Notes under the pieces: model-generated
Databases searched by the model: none
Seen by the model: only the letters and a program-made list of their open reading frames with translations
What the model was told of the DNA's origin: nothing
Assembly (NCBI GenBank): GCA_030737875.1
Contig: CM060922.1
Location: forward strand, 761,929,603-761,993,602
Direction: 5' to 3'
From: Allium sativum
Taxonomy: Eukaryota > Streptophyta > Magnoliopsida > Asparagales > Amaryllidaceae
DNA: 64,000 nucleotides
Translations under genes and position numbers: made by a program
Shown here: positions 24,901 through 36,337 of the stretch, piece by piece
How positions within the stretch are numbered: position 1 is the first letter of the stretch
Layout: every line of letters starts with the position of its first letter

Positions 24901-26194
24901 GTTAATATTGAAGTTAATTAATTATTGATAATTAAAGTAATTCTACTTCTTAAATGGAAGTAAATTAAGGAGCAATCGAGTTTTAAAATGAACTATGTTA
25001 AGAGAAATGTTATACAAAAAGTATAAACAAGTTGGGAAGCAAATATGTCATTATTGATTAAATATTACTTAATAATTGAGAAGTTCGAAAAGAAATTTAT
25101 TGTAAGAGATAGGATAAGAAATCCAATGATAGTTGAAAGTTAATGAATAGACGAGCAATGTAACATTTTTAATAAGATTTGTTTTACTTAATTATTTAAT
25201 AAAGAAAATTAAAGTGAAATATGATTTAAAAAAGGAAATGATTTATGGATTTTATAAGAAGATTTAAAATAGAATCCAAGGTTCGTAAACAAGATTTATA
25301 AAGGAAATTAACGCAGGCGATGAACTTAAATAAGTTTTTATTTAAGGAATTGGTTTAAACGAAATCAGTATAAATTGAAGAAAAGTTTGTAAAAGCAAAA
25401 AGAGTTTGCATTAGTAAATATACTTGAATAAAGGTAAAAGAGATGTGTTTTGTAAATGAATATGCCAAATGAAAGGAATGGTTATTAAAACCATGTTTTA
25501 AATAAAATGGTAACTGAAGTGATAGAAAGTGGAATGATAGATTTGTGTTTCAAACTGGTATTTATTCTGAGATAAAAACCTTGGCGGTCAAGGTCTGAGA
25601 GGTGATTAAAATACCCCAACTTGAACGACTCCACTATTATCGAGGGATGATATTAGTTTGTAACGGTTAGAATTTGTTTATTATTATAAGAGAATATTGA
25701 AATGTTAATTGCAAGATTTAAACTAGTAAAAAGGTAAATGATGTATAAATTTAACATCGTCCGATCGACGTTGAAATATAAATTTATTTATATCTTTGTG
25801 ATAAAATTATAATGATTTCCACAAGGCAAGGATAATATAAGAGATTTGGCGAGTGTATAGTGATGATTTTGAAATAAAAGAATGAAATAGAGTTCTTAGA
25901 ACATTGATTACGAAAAATGGGATGACATACGTGAATTATGCTAAATGAAACAGAGTTGGTAAATAAAGATACGCTATTGTTTTCAATGTAACGAATGAGG
26001 AGTTTGAGACAAGAGGATATGAAAACGAATTAAGGATCGATAGAATAGTTTTAATAATTGAATCAGAGTTGCCAATATACTTAACCATACTGTGTGAATT
26101 GATAGTTAAAAACCCGACTATCAATTTATATATTATTGGACCTTTTGACGTGTTGTTTCGAAGAGATCGGGATGGGAACTGCCCAAAACCACTT
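21984..26194 (+). mobile_element. LTR B of A/B element, second fragment
   Basis: Continues the LTR A alignment from 4396 onward (starting gtttataaacc). It has a clean empty site where LTR A holds the MITE. It stops at 26194 with the duplication cactt (26190-26194) where the three-LTR complex begins. Confidence 0.9.
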
Positions 26195-27404
26195 TGTAAC
26201 AACCCTGATTTTTGGGGTAAATTTAAAATTTTATTTTAAGTTATTTTAATGAGTTTTGGCTATTTAAAATAATTTATTTTAAATAATAATGATTAAACAA
26301 TTATTCTATTTGAAGTAAGACTTTAAAATTTATATAAATTCCATTCCAAGCCCGAAAGGGTGCGGTAGTTTCAAATTTTAGTTTTGAACTTTGAAAAATT
26401 ATATAAAATTGGTTCTAAAACGAAATTGGATAAAACAAGAAATGTTAGGTTCGTATTGTCAATATTTATATAATGAATTTAAGAAATTTAAATTTTAGAT
26501 TATAATTTATAAGTTATGTCAAAATTAAAATTTTGAAAGGTCGCTGTAAGAATTTATATAATATATATATATGGTCCAAAAAGCTACTTTTCACATACGA
26601 AGGAATTTGAACTCGAAACCACTTCCATTGAGTCCGAAATGACGTTTCTGCATTTAAAAAGTATAAACACTTATATATTTGGAGTTTCGAAAATTATTTG
26701 TTTAAAAATGTATTTTTAATATAAAATATATAGCCATGGAAAATAATGATTTTTCAAACAGTGTCCGTTTTCGACGAAACCACTTTTGTTGGATTTGGAA
26801 TATTAAATTATTGATAGATTTCACTTTTTAGAATCTTCCGAGTTAATTCGTGAGTGTGGCAAAAGAAACTGTATTTTGTCAATTTCGGTCAAAATTAATT
26901 GACTGAAAAATAGCCATTTTTCAAAAAGTCTCAGAATTCAACAAAATAAATTTTGTTGGGTTCGTATCATCAAAACAAAGCTAAAAATGATTTTTTGGTA
27001 ATTTTTAGAATTAAAATATAATTATAATTGATTTTTCAGTGTAAACGGGCAAATTTTTGACTTTAAAAATTCATACGGGCTCAGAATTGAACTAAATTAA
27101 TTTTCATAGGTCCACAGCATCAAAACATAGCTAAATATATTTTTCGAGAATTTTTGAAGTTAATTTGTGACCTCGGTGAATTTTCATGTACGGTATACAT
27201 TAAAATATTAATAAAATAATGTAATTATTCCAAAACTCATAACAGGCCTCGGAAATATACCCCGGGACATAGCCCATTGCGTTCGGAAGTTGTCAAAACC
27301 TTAAGAACGACAGTAAGCAGGCCCAAATCGGAGTTCGGACCAAAACGGGCTTTAACGGGCTAATTAAATTATTAAACAATGATTAGGAAAACCTAATATA
27401 ATAT

Positions 27405-27411
27405 TATAAAA
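27405..27411 (+). promoter_or_regulatory. TATA box of LTR1
   Basis: TATAAAA about 1.2 kb into the LTR, just before a GC-richer leader. It is conserved in LTR2 (38044-38050) and LTR3 (45500-45506). Confidence 0.5.
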
Positions 27412-27778
27412 TTCGAAATCACTGTTCATCCGTCCTCTCCATCGTGAATTTCAGCCGCACCAATGAACCCATCATGGCCGAATTTTGTTTCTCCAATTTC
27501 TCTCTCAATTTAGCGTGTGAGTACTCATTTCGAAGCTCTTCCCGAGCTCTTTCTTCTCCGACAAGAATCACCACCTCTCATCGACCGTAGCCACCGCCAT
27601 AAGCCTCCAAAGCCGCGGCCTTTGCGCCCCCACCGCGCCACCCATGTTGAGCCGCACCTCCTCCAATTCCCGGTGAAGATAGCCCTCTCGTAGCTCTTCC
27701 ACCTCCAACAAACGGTTCGTCGTTTCATCAACCGTAGCTCCCGCAATCTGAAAACAAAGATTTGAACCTCTCTTGAAG

Positions 27779-27879
27779 GTAAAAGCTTCAGATTTAGTCA
27801 CGCTTATAAGCGTCGCAGAGTCAGTTGTTAAATGCTGATTTCTAATTTTTCATATGAACTTGAATGCTAATTGTTTCAG
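27779..27879 (+). other. possible 101-bp leader intron in LTR1
   Basis: AAG followed by GTAAAAG at 27779, ending TTGTTTCAG at 27879, with a branch-like GCTAATT just upstream. It is conserved in the other two LTRs. A second donor (GCG then GTGAGAA, GT at 27947-27948) follows 67 bp later. It is matched by GT at 38598 in LTR2 and 46042 in LTR3. Confidence 0.4.
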
Positions 27880-28261
27880 ATCCGCAACCGTCTTGAATTC
27901 GAACACCAAATCTGACCAAACTAGATTCATCTCAGAAACAACAGCGGTGAGAATTTATTTTTAATTAAATTTAATTTATTTAATTATTTATTAATTCTTT
28001 GTTATTAAAGAATATTGACTGATCTGCTATGTAGCGATATTGAAATACGGATCTAAGTTGTTTATGACTGTATGTTGTTAGATCCGCGAATCTAAACGTT
28101 AGATCTGAAATTATTGGCTAATTAAAATGATTATTTGTTAATTCATTTCAATCATCCTTCGTTGATTTGTCATATGCCATCAAAAATATCACCTTGTGTA
28201 AAATTTGGATGTGAAGTGTTGGATCTAGATCTATTGGATTATTTGAATGTTGTTGATTTGA

Positions 28262-30990
28262 TGACATGAAATTTACAATTTATTTTGTAAATTAAAAATT
28301 AGAATTTGTTGTTGACATGAAATTTACAATTTATTTTGTAAATTAAAAATTAGAATTTGTCGTTGTTATGAGATTTACAATTTATTTTGTAAATTTAAGT
28401 TAACATTTGTCGTTGACATAGATTTACATTTTATTTTGTAAATTCAATATTAGAATTGGCGATGACACAAAATTTTACATTTTATTATGTAAATAAAAGT
28501 TAAAATTTTGCGTTGACTTGAATATACATTTTTATTTTGTAAATTCAATATTAGAATTGGCGATGACACAAAATTTTACATTTTATTATGTAAATAAAAG
28601 TTAGAATTTTGCATTGACATGAATTTACATTTTTATTATGTAAATTCAATATTAGCATTGGCGATGACACAAAATTTTACATTTTATTATGTAAATAAAA
28701 GTTAGAATTTTTCGTTGACATGAATTTACATTTTTATTTTGTAAATTCAATATTAGCATTGGCGATGACACAAAATTTTACATTTTATTATGTAAATAAA
28801 AGTTAGAATGTTGCGTTGACATAAATTTTACATTTTATTATGTAAATAAAAGTTAGAATGTTGCGTTGACATAAATTTTACATTTTATTATGTAAATAAA
28901 AGTTAGAATGTTGCGTTGACATAAATTTTACATTTTATTATGTAAATAAAAGTTAGAATGTTGTGATGACATAAATTTTACATTTTATTATGTAAATTAA
29001 AGCAAGAATTTTGCGTTGATGTTAATTTTACATTTTATTATGTAAATTAAAGCAAGAATTTTGCGTTGATATTAAATTTACATTTTATTATGCAAATTAA
29101 AGCTAGAATTGTGCGATGATATAAAATTTACATTTATTTATGTAAATTAAAGTTAAAATTTTGCGTTGACTTGAATATACATTTTTATTTTGTAAATTCG
29201 ATATTAGGATTGGCGATGACATGAATTTACATTTAATTTTGTAAATTCAATATCAGAAATTGCGATGACATGAAATTTTCATTTTTACTATGTAAATAGA
29301 GTATTTTCACCGCATGTATGAATTTACATCATTTTAATGTAAATTAAATAGTGAATTAAACCGTAGAAATTGTTAACATTATTTTTAATGTTAACATATG
29401 AAAATTTGACCGTAGAAATTGTTAACATTATTTTTAATGTTAACATATGAAAATTTGACCGTAGAAATTGTTAACATTATTTTTAATGTTAACATATGAA
29501 AATCTGACCGTAGAAATTGTTAACATTATTTTTAATGTTGATATATGTAAATTTAACCGTAGGATTTGTTAACATTATTTCTAATGCTAATATATGAAAA
29601 ATTTCACCGTAGGGAGAATTACATTAATTTTAATGTAATAAAAAGAATGGACTTTACATTGTGTTTAAAGAGTAAATTTTACATTGTAAAGAAGAATGGA
29701 TTTTATAGTGTAACTTGAGAATAGAAGTTTACATTTTGTTGAAGGCAAATTCAATAAAAATGTGACAAGCATGAGAATTTACATGTTTCTTAATGTGAAT
29801 ATATAGAAATTTCACCGTATGTTAAATTTACATTTTTTTTTATGTAAATATATATGAGTCTCACCGTATGTACATCTTACATTATTTTTAATGTACATTA
29901 TATAGTAATTACAACGTAGGATAACATTGCATTATTTATAATGTAAATAAAAAGGGGAATTACACTGTAAGAAAATTAACATTATTTATAATACTAATAT
30001 AAAAGAAATTAGACCGCATGACATGAATTACATTTATTTGTGTAATTTATAAATGAAATTAGACCGCATGACATGAATTACATTTATTTATGTAATTTAT
30101 AAATGAAATTAGACCGCATGACATGAATTACATTTATTTGTGTAATTTATAAATGAAATTAGACCGCATGACATGAATTACATTTATTTGTGTAATTTAT
30201 AAATGAAATTAGACCGCATGACATGAATTACATTTATTTATGTAATTTGTAAAGGAAATTAGACCACATGACATAAATTACATTTATTTATGTAATTTAT
30301 GAATGAATGAAGCCCGCATAATATAAAATACATTTTTATATGTATTTTATGAATGAATTAAGACCACATAGAATGAAATACATTTTTATATGTATTTTAT
30401 GAATGAATTAACATCGCATAATATAAAATACATTTTTATATGTATTCTATGAATGAATTAAGACCTCATAAAATAAATTACATTTTTATATGTATTTTAT
30501 AAATGAATTAACATCGCATGAAATAAAATACATTTGTATATGCATTTTATGAATGAGTTAAGATCGCATGAAATAAATTACATTTTATTTTATGAATGAA
30601 ATTAGTCCGCATAAAGTAAATTACATTTTTATATGTAATTTATGAATGAATTTTCATCGTATGACATAAATTACATATTATTATGTAAATTATGAATGAA
30701 TTTAACCCGCATGAGTGAAATTTCATTTTATTCTATGAAATGAATGTATAGATTTACTTTGTAAATAAAGATTACATTTTTATAATGTAAGCAAGAAGTA
30801 GGATTCACATTTTAAATAAAATTTATATTTTTATATGTACTTAAGCACGATGAATTATAAATTACATTTTTTTCATGTAAGAATGGAATTAAAAGAAGGA
30901 ATTGGATGAGGAAATATAATTTACATTTTACCATAAATTAAAGAAATTAAAGGAATTAAAAGGGGAGAATTCATCATTCAAGTACGAATT
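28262..30990 (+). repeat. minisatellite array of hairpin units, about 50 bp each (LTR1)
   Basis: About 50-55 units in several unit families follow one another, and each unit carries a short inverted repeat. Examples: ATTTACAA/TTGTAAAT (28271, 28285), GTTAACATT/AATGTTAAC (29372, 29387), AATTACA/TGTAATT (30026, 30041), AAATACAT/ATGTATTT (30326, 30340), ATTTCAT/ATGAAAT (30720, 30735). Unit numbers differ among the three LTRs. Confidence 0.9.
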
Positions 30991-33256
30991 ACATTTTCCT
31001 GTATAAAAAGGGATGAAAGGATAAAGAATGAGAATATTCATTAGAATAAAGAATTAAACGGTTTATGTTTATATATTTATATATAAATATAATTAAAATT
31101 AAACGAATCGAGCGCGGTAGTTCGCGTTTTAAAATTATATCTTTAAATGACTATACAAGAAGATCCGACCGTCGGATTTTCTTGAAACTGAAACCGCTAG
31201 GACCGTCTTGGAAAAGTCTTTCCAACAATATATAATACGTCAAATCCAACGGTTAGATTTTTAGATATGTGAAAATCAAAATTGGTTGAAAACAGCGCCA
31301 GAATTACCATTGACCTAAATCGTCGTTGATTAAAGATTTAATTATTTTTAATTAAATAAAATAACGATAAGGAAGAGTTTTTCAATATATATATATACAT
31401 ATATATACGAAGATTATTTGGAAAGGCCGAGTTAATCTCATTTCAAATAATCAAGACGACGATGAGAATTGAAGAAGAAGGCGACTAATGAAGACCGTCA
31501 ATCTTCCCCTCAGGAAGACAACGATTGAGGCTTTGAATTGATTTGCTCCCAATTCGAAGTCATGATCGTCGTCCGAACGAACATGTTGATTGAACGGATT
31601 TGGCTTTCGCTCAGACCCAGAGCATAAGCGTATAAATGGATTGCATGTCTGACGTGGTACTCCTTTGATACTGTATCTATTGATCTCTGCTAAACATATA
31701 TCTGTTTGGTGTTTTACACCCTTCTCTGAGACGTACGAGCTCAGAGGTTATATGTTGGTAGAAATCAGTAGTATGGTATGGATTGACGATGTGGCATGCT
31801 AAGATGCATAAGATCAAGGCTTTGTTGAAAAGCAGACCTTATGGGATGATCAAAGCATAACCTGTTTAGGTATAGCTTTGTGTATGACGTGACTTCACGA
31901 GCCTCACACACCGGTGGAGTCTAAAACGGGAGAAGGGAACGCAGGGAGAGCAGCATGTTTCTTTCTAGCTAGAAGTGGTGTCATGGTATGGAGCCCAGAC
32001 ATTTTACTTATGTTGTAACACCCCACACCCGCTACGGTCACTCTCTAAGGGAATGCCATAACATCGGTGGAGTATTTTAAGTGAATATAGAACAGAGAAA
32101 TTACAGCAAGACAGATATAAGTAATACTTGAGAACTTAAAACGACATTTCATTGCAGCGGAAAGTAAAACATGTCTGGTTACATCACAAAACCATAATAA
32201 GAGTTAAATACAAATATCCATCCTGCTAAATCAAAATACATAATCCCAATACATGAACTGATAGCCATAAAAGAAAAGGGTAAGCTGAGCTCTACATCTA
32301 GGGTCCAAGCTCCAAGAGAGTAATAAAAGCAGCCTGATCAAAGCCCACTCGTATTGGGCCCACTCTGAGAACCTGAGGGTTGGGAAAAAGATAAAAACAA
32401 CGGGGTCAGACATAAGTCTGAGCGAGTCCTATAACTTTAACAATACAATCATTAAAGTAACCAGAGAAGACATAAACTTGATATACGGTAATGTCTGGGG
32501 ATGAATGGCTACACTAAGCAGCTTGGTAGACTTAGGATAAACTAAGATAACCGTAAAGACACATTTACCCACCCAAGGATAATTACTACACTGCACCACA
32601 CCAGTCATTCCTACTTAAAGGTTGATCCCTCTCAAGGACTTAGAAAATTTACCCAGTAGTTTCGTGTACCCCTAGCTGACTACATAGGTGCCGTCTGCCC
32701 CTATCTCCACTAGGTGTACCCACTACTCCCAAATGATCGGCTCCCTACCGTAGATACCCGTTCCGGCCCCACAGTGGGGTGTATCACTCCCCAAAGTGGC
32801 AACCCGATATAATTAACGGTGCACGGCTTATATCTACACGATGCAACAACGTCTTACCTACCAGCCCGGGTCCACACACGCATATGAAACCCGTTGGACT
32901 TGCGTTGCCACCGCTAACCCGTTTTGGCCTCTTATAGTCAAGCCCAGTACGCGTGTCCCGTCCTCGACATGGGTCGAGCCCAATAAGATACATATGGGTT
33001 ACTGGTTGAAATGGGCCCCCACAAGCTACCCACCTAAGCTTGTCCCTTTTTCTAGTGCATCCCACTTAACCCTTTAATCATGTTTAATTACATGTTTCCA
33101 CTTGGTTAAGTATTCTAATCGTATTTTCTATTGCCACCCAAGGCAACCCACTAGATTTCCACATGCCACCCAAGGCACCCACTTAACCCCTCATGTCCCT
33201 CTACATGCTAATATGGTTAAGTGTTTCTTAATTAATTAATTAAGAACATGACCTCA

Positions 33257-33356
33257 TAAAGACCTCTCACATTAGACCGTCTTTTATGACTGCTGGATAT
33301 GCCGGTTGGTTCCGGGCAGACTTCTGTCATCAAAAGGGTCTAACCTCGTGTCTTTA
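33257..33356. other. structured 100-bp motif, copy 1 (three nested helices)
   Basis: Helix P1 is TAAAGAC/GTCTTTA at the ends. P2 is TTAGACC (33272-33278) with GGTCTAA (33337-33343). P3 is TTTATGAC (33283-33290) with its complement at 33326-33334 and one bulged C. The apical 35 bases (33291-33325) hold a further TGCCGG-type hairpin. I do not recognise it as a known RNA family. Confidence 0.7.
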
Positions 33357-33381
33357 CTTTAATCACGTATTTAATTTATGA

Positions 33382-33482
33382 CTAAGACCTCTCACATTGG
33401 GCTAATCATTTGTAGCTGCTGGATTTGCCGGTTGGTTCCGGGCAGACTTCCGCTACAAAAAGGGTCCAACCTCGTGTCTTAG
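33382..33482. other. structured 101-bp motif, copy 2 with compensatory changes
   Basis: Same layout as copy 1. P1 is CTAAGAC/GTCTTAG. P2 is TTGGGCT (33397-33403) with GGTCCAA (33463-33469). P3 is TTTGTAGC (33409-33416) with GCTACAAA (33452-33459). The unpaired strands are identical to copy 1 (CTCTCACA and CCTCGT), and the apical 35 bases differ at only two positions. Confidence 0.7.
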
Positions 33483-33556
33483 TTGATTAATTACACCTAA
33501 TTAATCATCCCCATAATTTGTATTAATTATCCCTAATTAATTACACAATTTTAAGA

Positions 33557-33690
33557 ATATGGGTAGACCTAACTCAATAGGTAAATTCCCAATTCCATAG
33601 TATGGGTAGACCTAACTTAATAGGTAAATTCCCAACTCCATAATATGGGTAGACCTAACTTAATAGGTAAATTCCCAATTATGTCCATTC
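33557..33690. repeat. three tandem units of about 44 bp
   Basis: Each unit contains atgggtagacctaact and ataggtaaattccc. They lie in the distal part of the solo LTR. Confidence 0.85.
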
Positions 33691-34086
33691 ATTTTTATGT
33701 TACACACATTTCTATTAACATGCATATTAACCCCATCGTTTCCCACGTAATCCGTTTTCATAACATGTCATATAAATGGGAAGATTCACTATAAATGTAA
33801 CGGGTTCGATCTTAGCACAACGTTGGCTTTTACATGGGTTTAAAAGGTGTCAACTTGCATCATGATATTAAACCCAACTAGCATCATTAAATAACCCAAC
33901 TTGCATGTGTACACATATGTCATATAAAGGTAACTTGCATAAGTGTTCATAGGTTACACAAAGGGTGAACTTGCATATGTGACTTGCATCATAAAATAGG
34001 GTAAACATGCATATGTATGCACAACATACAAAGGTATCATCTTGCATATGTATGCATCTTATTTAAAAAGGGTAAACTTGCATGTC

Positions 34087-34430
34087 ATAAGGTATGCATA
34101 AAACCAACCACTTAGCATGCATGAAATCAAGTACTTAGCATGCATAAACCCAAACACTTAGCATGCATAAAATCAAATACTTAGCATGCATAAAATCATG
34201 TACTTAGCATGCATAAAACCAAACACTTAGCATGCATAAAATCAAATACTTAGCATGCATAAAATCAAATACTTAGCATGCATAAAATCAAATACTTAGC
34301 ATGCATAAAATCAACCACTTAACTTGCATAAACCCGCATACTTAACTTGCATAAACCCACATATTTAACTTGCATAAACCCGCATACTTAACTTGCATAA
34401 ACCCACATATTTAACTTGCATAAACATAGG
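34087..34430. repeat. 24-bp tandem array (cttagcatgcataaa type)
   Basis: About ten units with cttagcatgcataaa are followed by several with cttaacttgcataaa. Many have the palindrome GCATGC. The array lies downstream of the donor at 34570 on the LTR's sense strand. Confidence 0.9.
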
Positions 34431-34563
34431 GTTAACATTAAACATAGATTAGCAAACTAACATCATATCATATGACTTAAAACCCACTAATCCGCATACA
34501 AAACCGCATGATCTCATCATATCTCATCTACTTAATTTAGCAATTGGTTATTAAAGTGATAGA

Positions 34564-34573
34564 AACTCACCAA
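34564..34573 (-). promoter_or_regulatory. candidate 5' splice site in the 3.2-kb solo LTR
   Basis: The minus strand reads TTTTG followed by GTGAGTTTC, with GT at 34570-34569, about 185 bases downstream of the TATA box. Confidence 0.45.
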
Positions 34574-34751
34574 AACCAAGATTAGCAAACTTATGAAGTA
34601 GAATTAGTTGCTATATTTGAAGATGGTGATGATTAGAGGTTGATTAGCTTGCAACTTTCTTCATAAACTAGTGGAGGCTCCTCTTAAGTTTGATTTTGGC
34701 GGCATGATGGCATCATTTCTATTTTTAGTATGGATTAGGCTTGCATTAGGG

Positions 34752-34763
34752 TGTATTTATAGG
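34752..34763 (-). promoter_or_regulatory. TATA box of the 3.2-kb solo LTR
   Basis: The minus strand reads CCTATAAATACA, a strong plant TATA box, about 480 bp from the LTR start at 35244. It supports the minus strand as sense. Confidence 0.6.
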
Positions 34764-34913
34764 ATTAGGGTGTGTTTTAGACCATAGGATTAACCCTAGG
34801 CTAGATTAGGTCCGTCAGATTTAGGAAGTTTCTAGAGATTAGCCCAAAACACAGCCAAACCTTAAAATGGTGCACCAGGTTAAACCTGCCGAGCACCCCC
34901 TGTCGACACCCAA

Positions 34914-34962
34914 GTCGACAGGGCTGTCGACCTGGTCCTACCCAGTCGACAGGGCTGTCGAC
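34914..34962. repeat. duplicated palindrome upstream of the solo-LTR TATA
   Basis: GTCGACAGGGCTGTCGAC occurs at 34914-34931 and 34945-34962, spaced 31 bp apart. Each copy has 8-bp perfect arms, and a partial third copy lies just upstream. They sit 150-200 bp upstream of the TATA box in the predicted U3. Confidence 0.85.
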
Positions 34963-35611
34963 TCGGGTAGCTAGGCGGGAGTTTTTCCCTCCAGCGCCCA
35001 ATGGCCCCAATTTTGAATTTTAAACCTAAATTTTAAATCTGTTTTGAACTTTTAATTTTCTGCAAACTTCATTGGGCCATAACTGGGCCATACGGACTCC
35101 GATTTACAAAAACTCGGACTCTATTTCGCGTATTTTTCCGAGATGAACGCAATGACGCAGCCCGTTTCCCCCAATTCTCACATCTGAGATTATTTATTCT
35201 GTAATTAGTAAATTTTAGCATTAACCGAAATTCGGGGTGTTACATATGTGGATGATGGAAGGAGGCGCCTCGGATAATAGGTCCCATAGGACCGGGAAAC
35301 ATGTGTTCAGGCATAACTAATCCACAAAAGTAAGTGTGGACCGACCCTGCAGGATCCAAGGGTTGGACAGAGTACCAATCCTGGGACACTGGCTAGAGTG
35401 TCTCAAATCGGTAAGGAGCTCCTCCCTAGCCTTGACTCAGATGGAAATCCAAATTCCAAATACGACCCTACGGTTTTGATTGTATTACTAGTATGGAGAT
35501 ATAGTAGGATGGGGTACTATGTTTCCTAGGATTGACACATTTATTTTGAAATGTTTTTAATATACATTAATAATAATATTAAACTCGTATTTGCCGTATT
35601 TAACATGTTTT

Positions 35612-35685
35612 AATCACCATAAGGTAAAACTCTATCCTCTGGTGTGCGTTGCATTGTGTGATGGGACTTGAGTCTTATGGTGATT
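35612..35685 (+). other. conserved stem-loop in LTR1 3' part
   Basis: AATCACCATAAG (35612-35623) pairs perfectly with CTTATGGTGATT (35674-35685) around a 50-base loop. It is present in LTR2 (43069-43142) and LTR3 (50363-50436). The related element C has the same loop with two differences and a stem altered on both sides (58625-58698). Confidence 0.75.
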
Positions 35686-36337
35686 CCATTTTTTTTTCTA
35701 AAAAGCATTGCGATGTTGTACGATCTATTTATCTGCTTGTTCTGACACTTTAAATTATGCACGACAATCCATTGAGTAAATCTGTTCCGCATTAGCGGCG
35801 TGGTCTTTGGATTTGTCATATTATTATTAGTAAACTAGTTAAGAATTCTCATACCAGTCCCACGACTGACCCGTAGTTTGTTTCACCTTTTTGCAAACTC
35901 GGGTGCCCTCTTTACACACGGGCAGCCAAGTAAACAGGTTCATTCACTGCTTGGAGTCTTGTCTTGGAGTTGCTCATTATCTTTGCTTGGATTTGCTTTT
36001 GTGGAGAGGTGATGGCTTGGAGCTTTGAAGATATCTACCATTTCTCTCTATTGCATTTTTCTCTTTTTATTTTCAGACATTAGACTTGTTTCATTTTGTA
36101 TTGCTTACTTTGGGAGTTGGAACTTATTTCCATTTCTGCAGACTTGATGTAATGATTTGGAATTCTGTGACTGTTGGGATTCTGTGGTTTATGACATTAT
36201 ATTTCCGCTGCTATAATGTTATTATTCTATGGTTTTTCCTCTGCTATGTTGTATCAGTGATATGTATTGTTATATTTATGTTGTATTCCAAATGATTATT
36301 CCTTACTTTCACCCAGTGGAAGTTTGGGGTTATCACA

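Larger units (their letters stand above)
32014..35244 (-). mobile_element. 3.2-kb solo LTR nested in LTR1
   Basis: The insertion is absent from LTR2 and LTR3 and flanked by tatgt (32009-32013 and 35245-35249). The ends are perfect inverted repeats TGTAACACCCC and GGGGTGTTACA. No PBS, PPT, internal region or second LTR was found, so it is a solo LTR. The minus strand is probably sense: from 35244 downward come a TATA box (34763-34752), a leader, a GTGAGT donor (34570), tandem repeats and paired stem-loop structures, the same order as the other LTRs here. Small ORFs near 32784-33077 are not recognisable. Confidence 0.9.
26195..36337 (+). repeat. LTR1 of the complex (6.9 kb plus a nested solo LTR)
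   Basis: Starts TGTAACAACCC and ends GGTTATCACA. Removing the nested insertion at 32014-35244 and one tatgt copy leaves 6907 bp. Order: AT-rich opening (about 1.1 kb), TATA box (27405), GC-richer leader with donor-like sites, hairpin minisatellite array (about 28262-30990), then a conserved 3' part with stem-loops. Short minus-strand ORFs near 27525-27801 recur in all three LTRs but run against the predicted transcript and resemble nothing I know. Confidence 0.9.

Noticed and set aside
27525..27801. 77- and 73-residue minus-strand ORFs found in all three giant LTRs
   Set aside because: They run against the predicted transcript, match no family I know, and recur only because the LTRs do.
28262..30990. 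CRISPR-like regular repeats
   Set aside because: Units are contiguous with no unique spacers, the setting is a plant LTR, and no cas genes are present.
33300..33355. Resemblance to 5S rRNA (CCTCGTGT and CCGGG blocks), as in Cassandra elements
   Set aside because: The A and C box promoter sequence of 5S genes is absent and the matched blocks are short and out of 5S spacing.
28262..36337. Hammerhead ribozyme (retrozyme) in the LTRs
   Set aside because: I found no CTGATGA core paired with a GAAA core in proper spacing in any LTR here.
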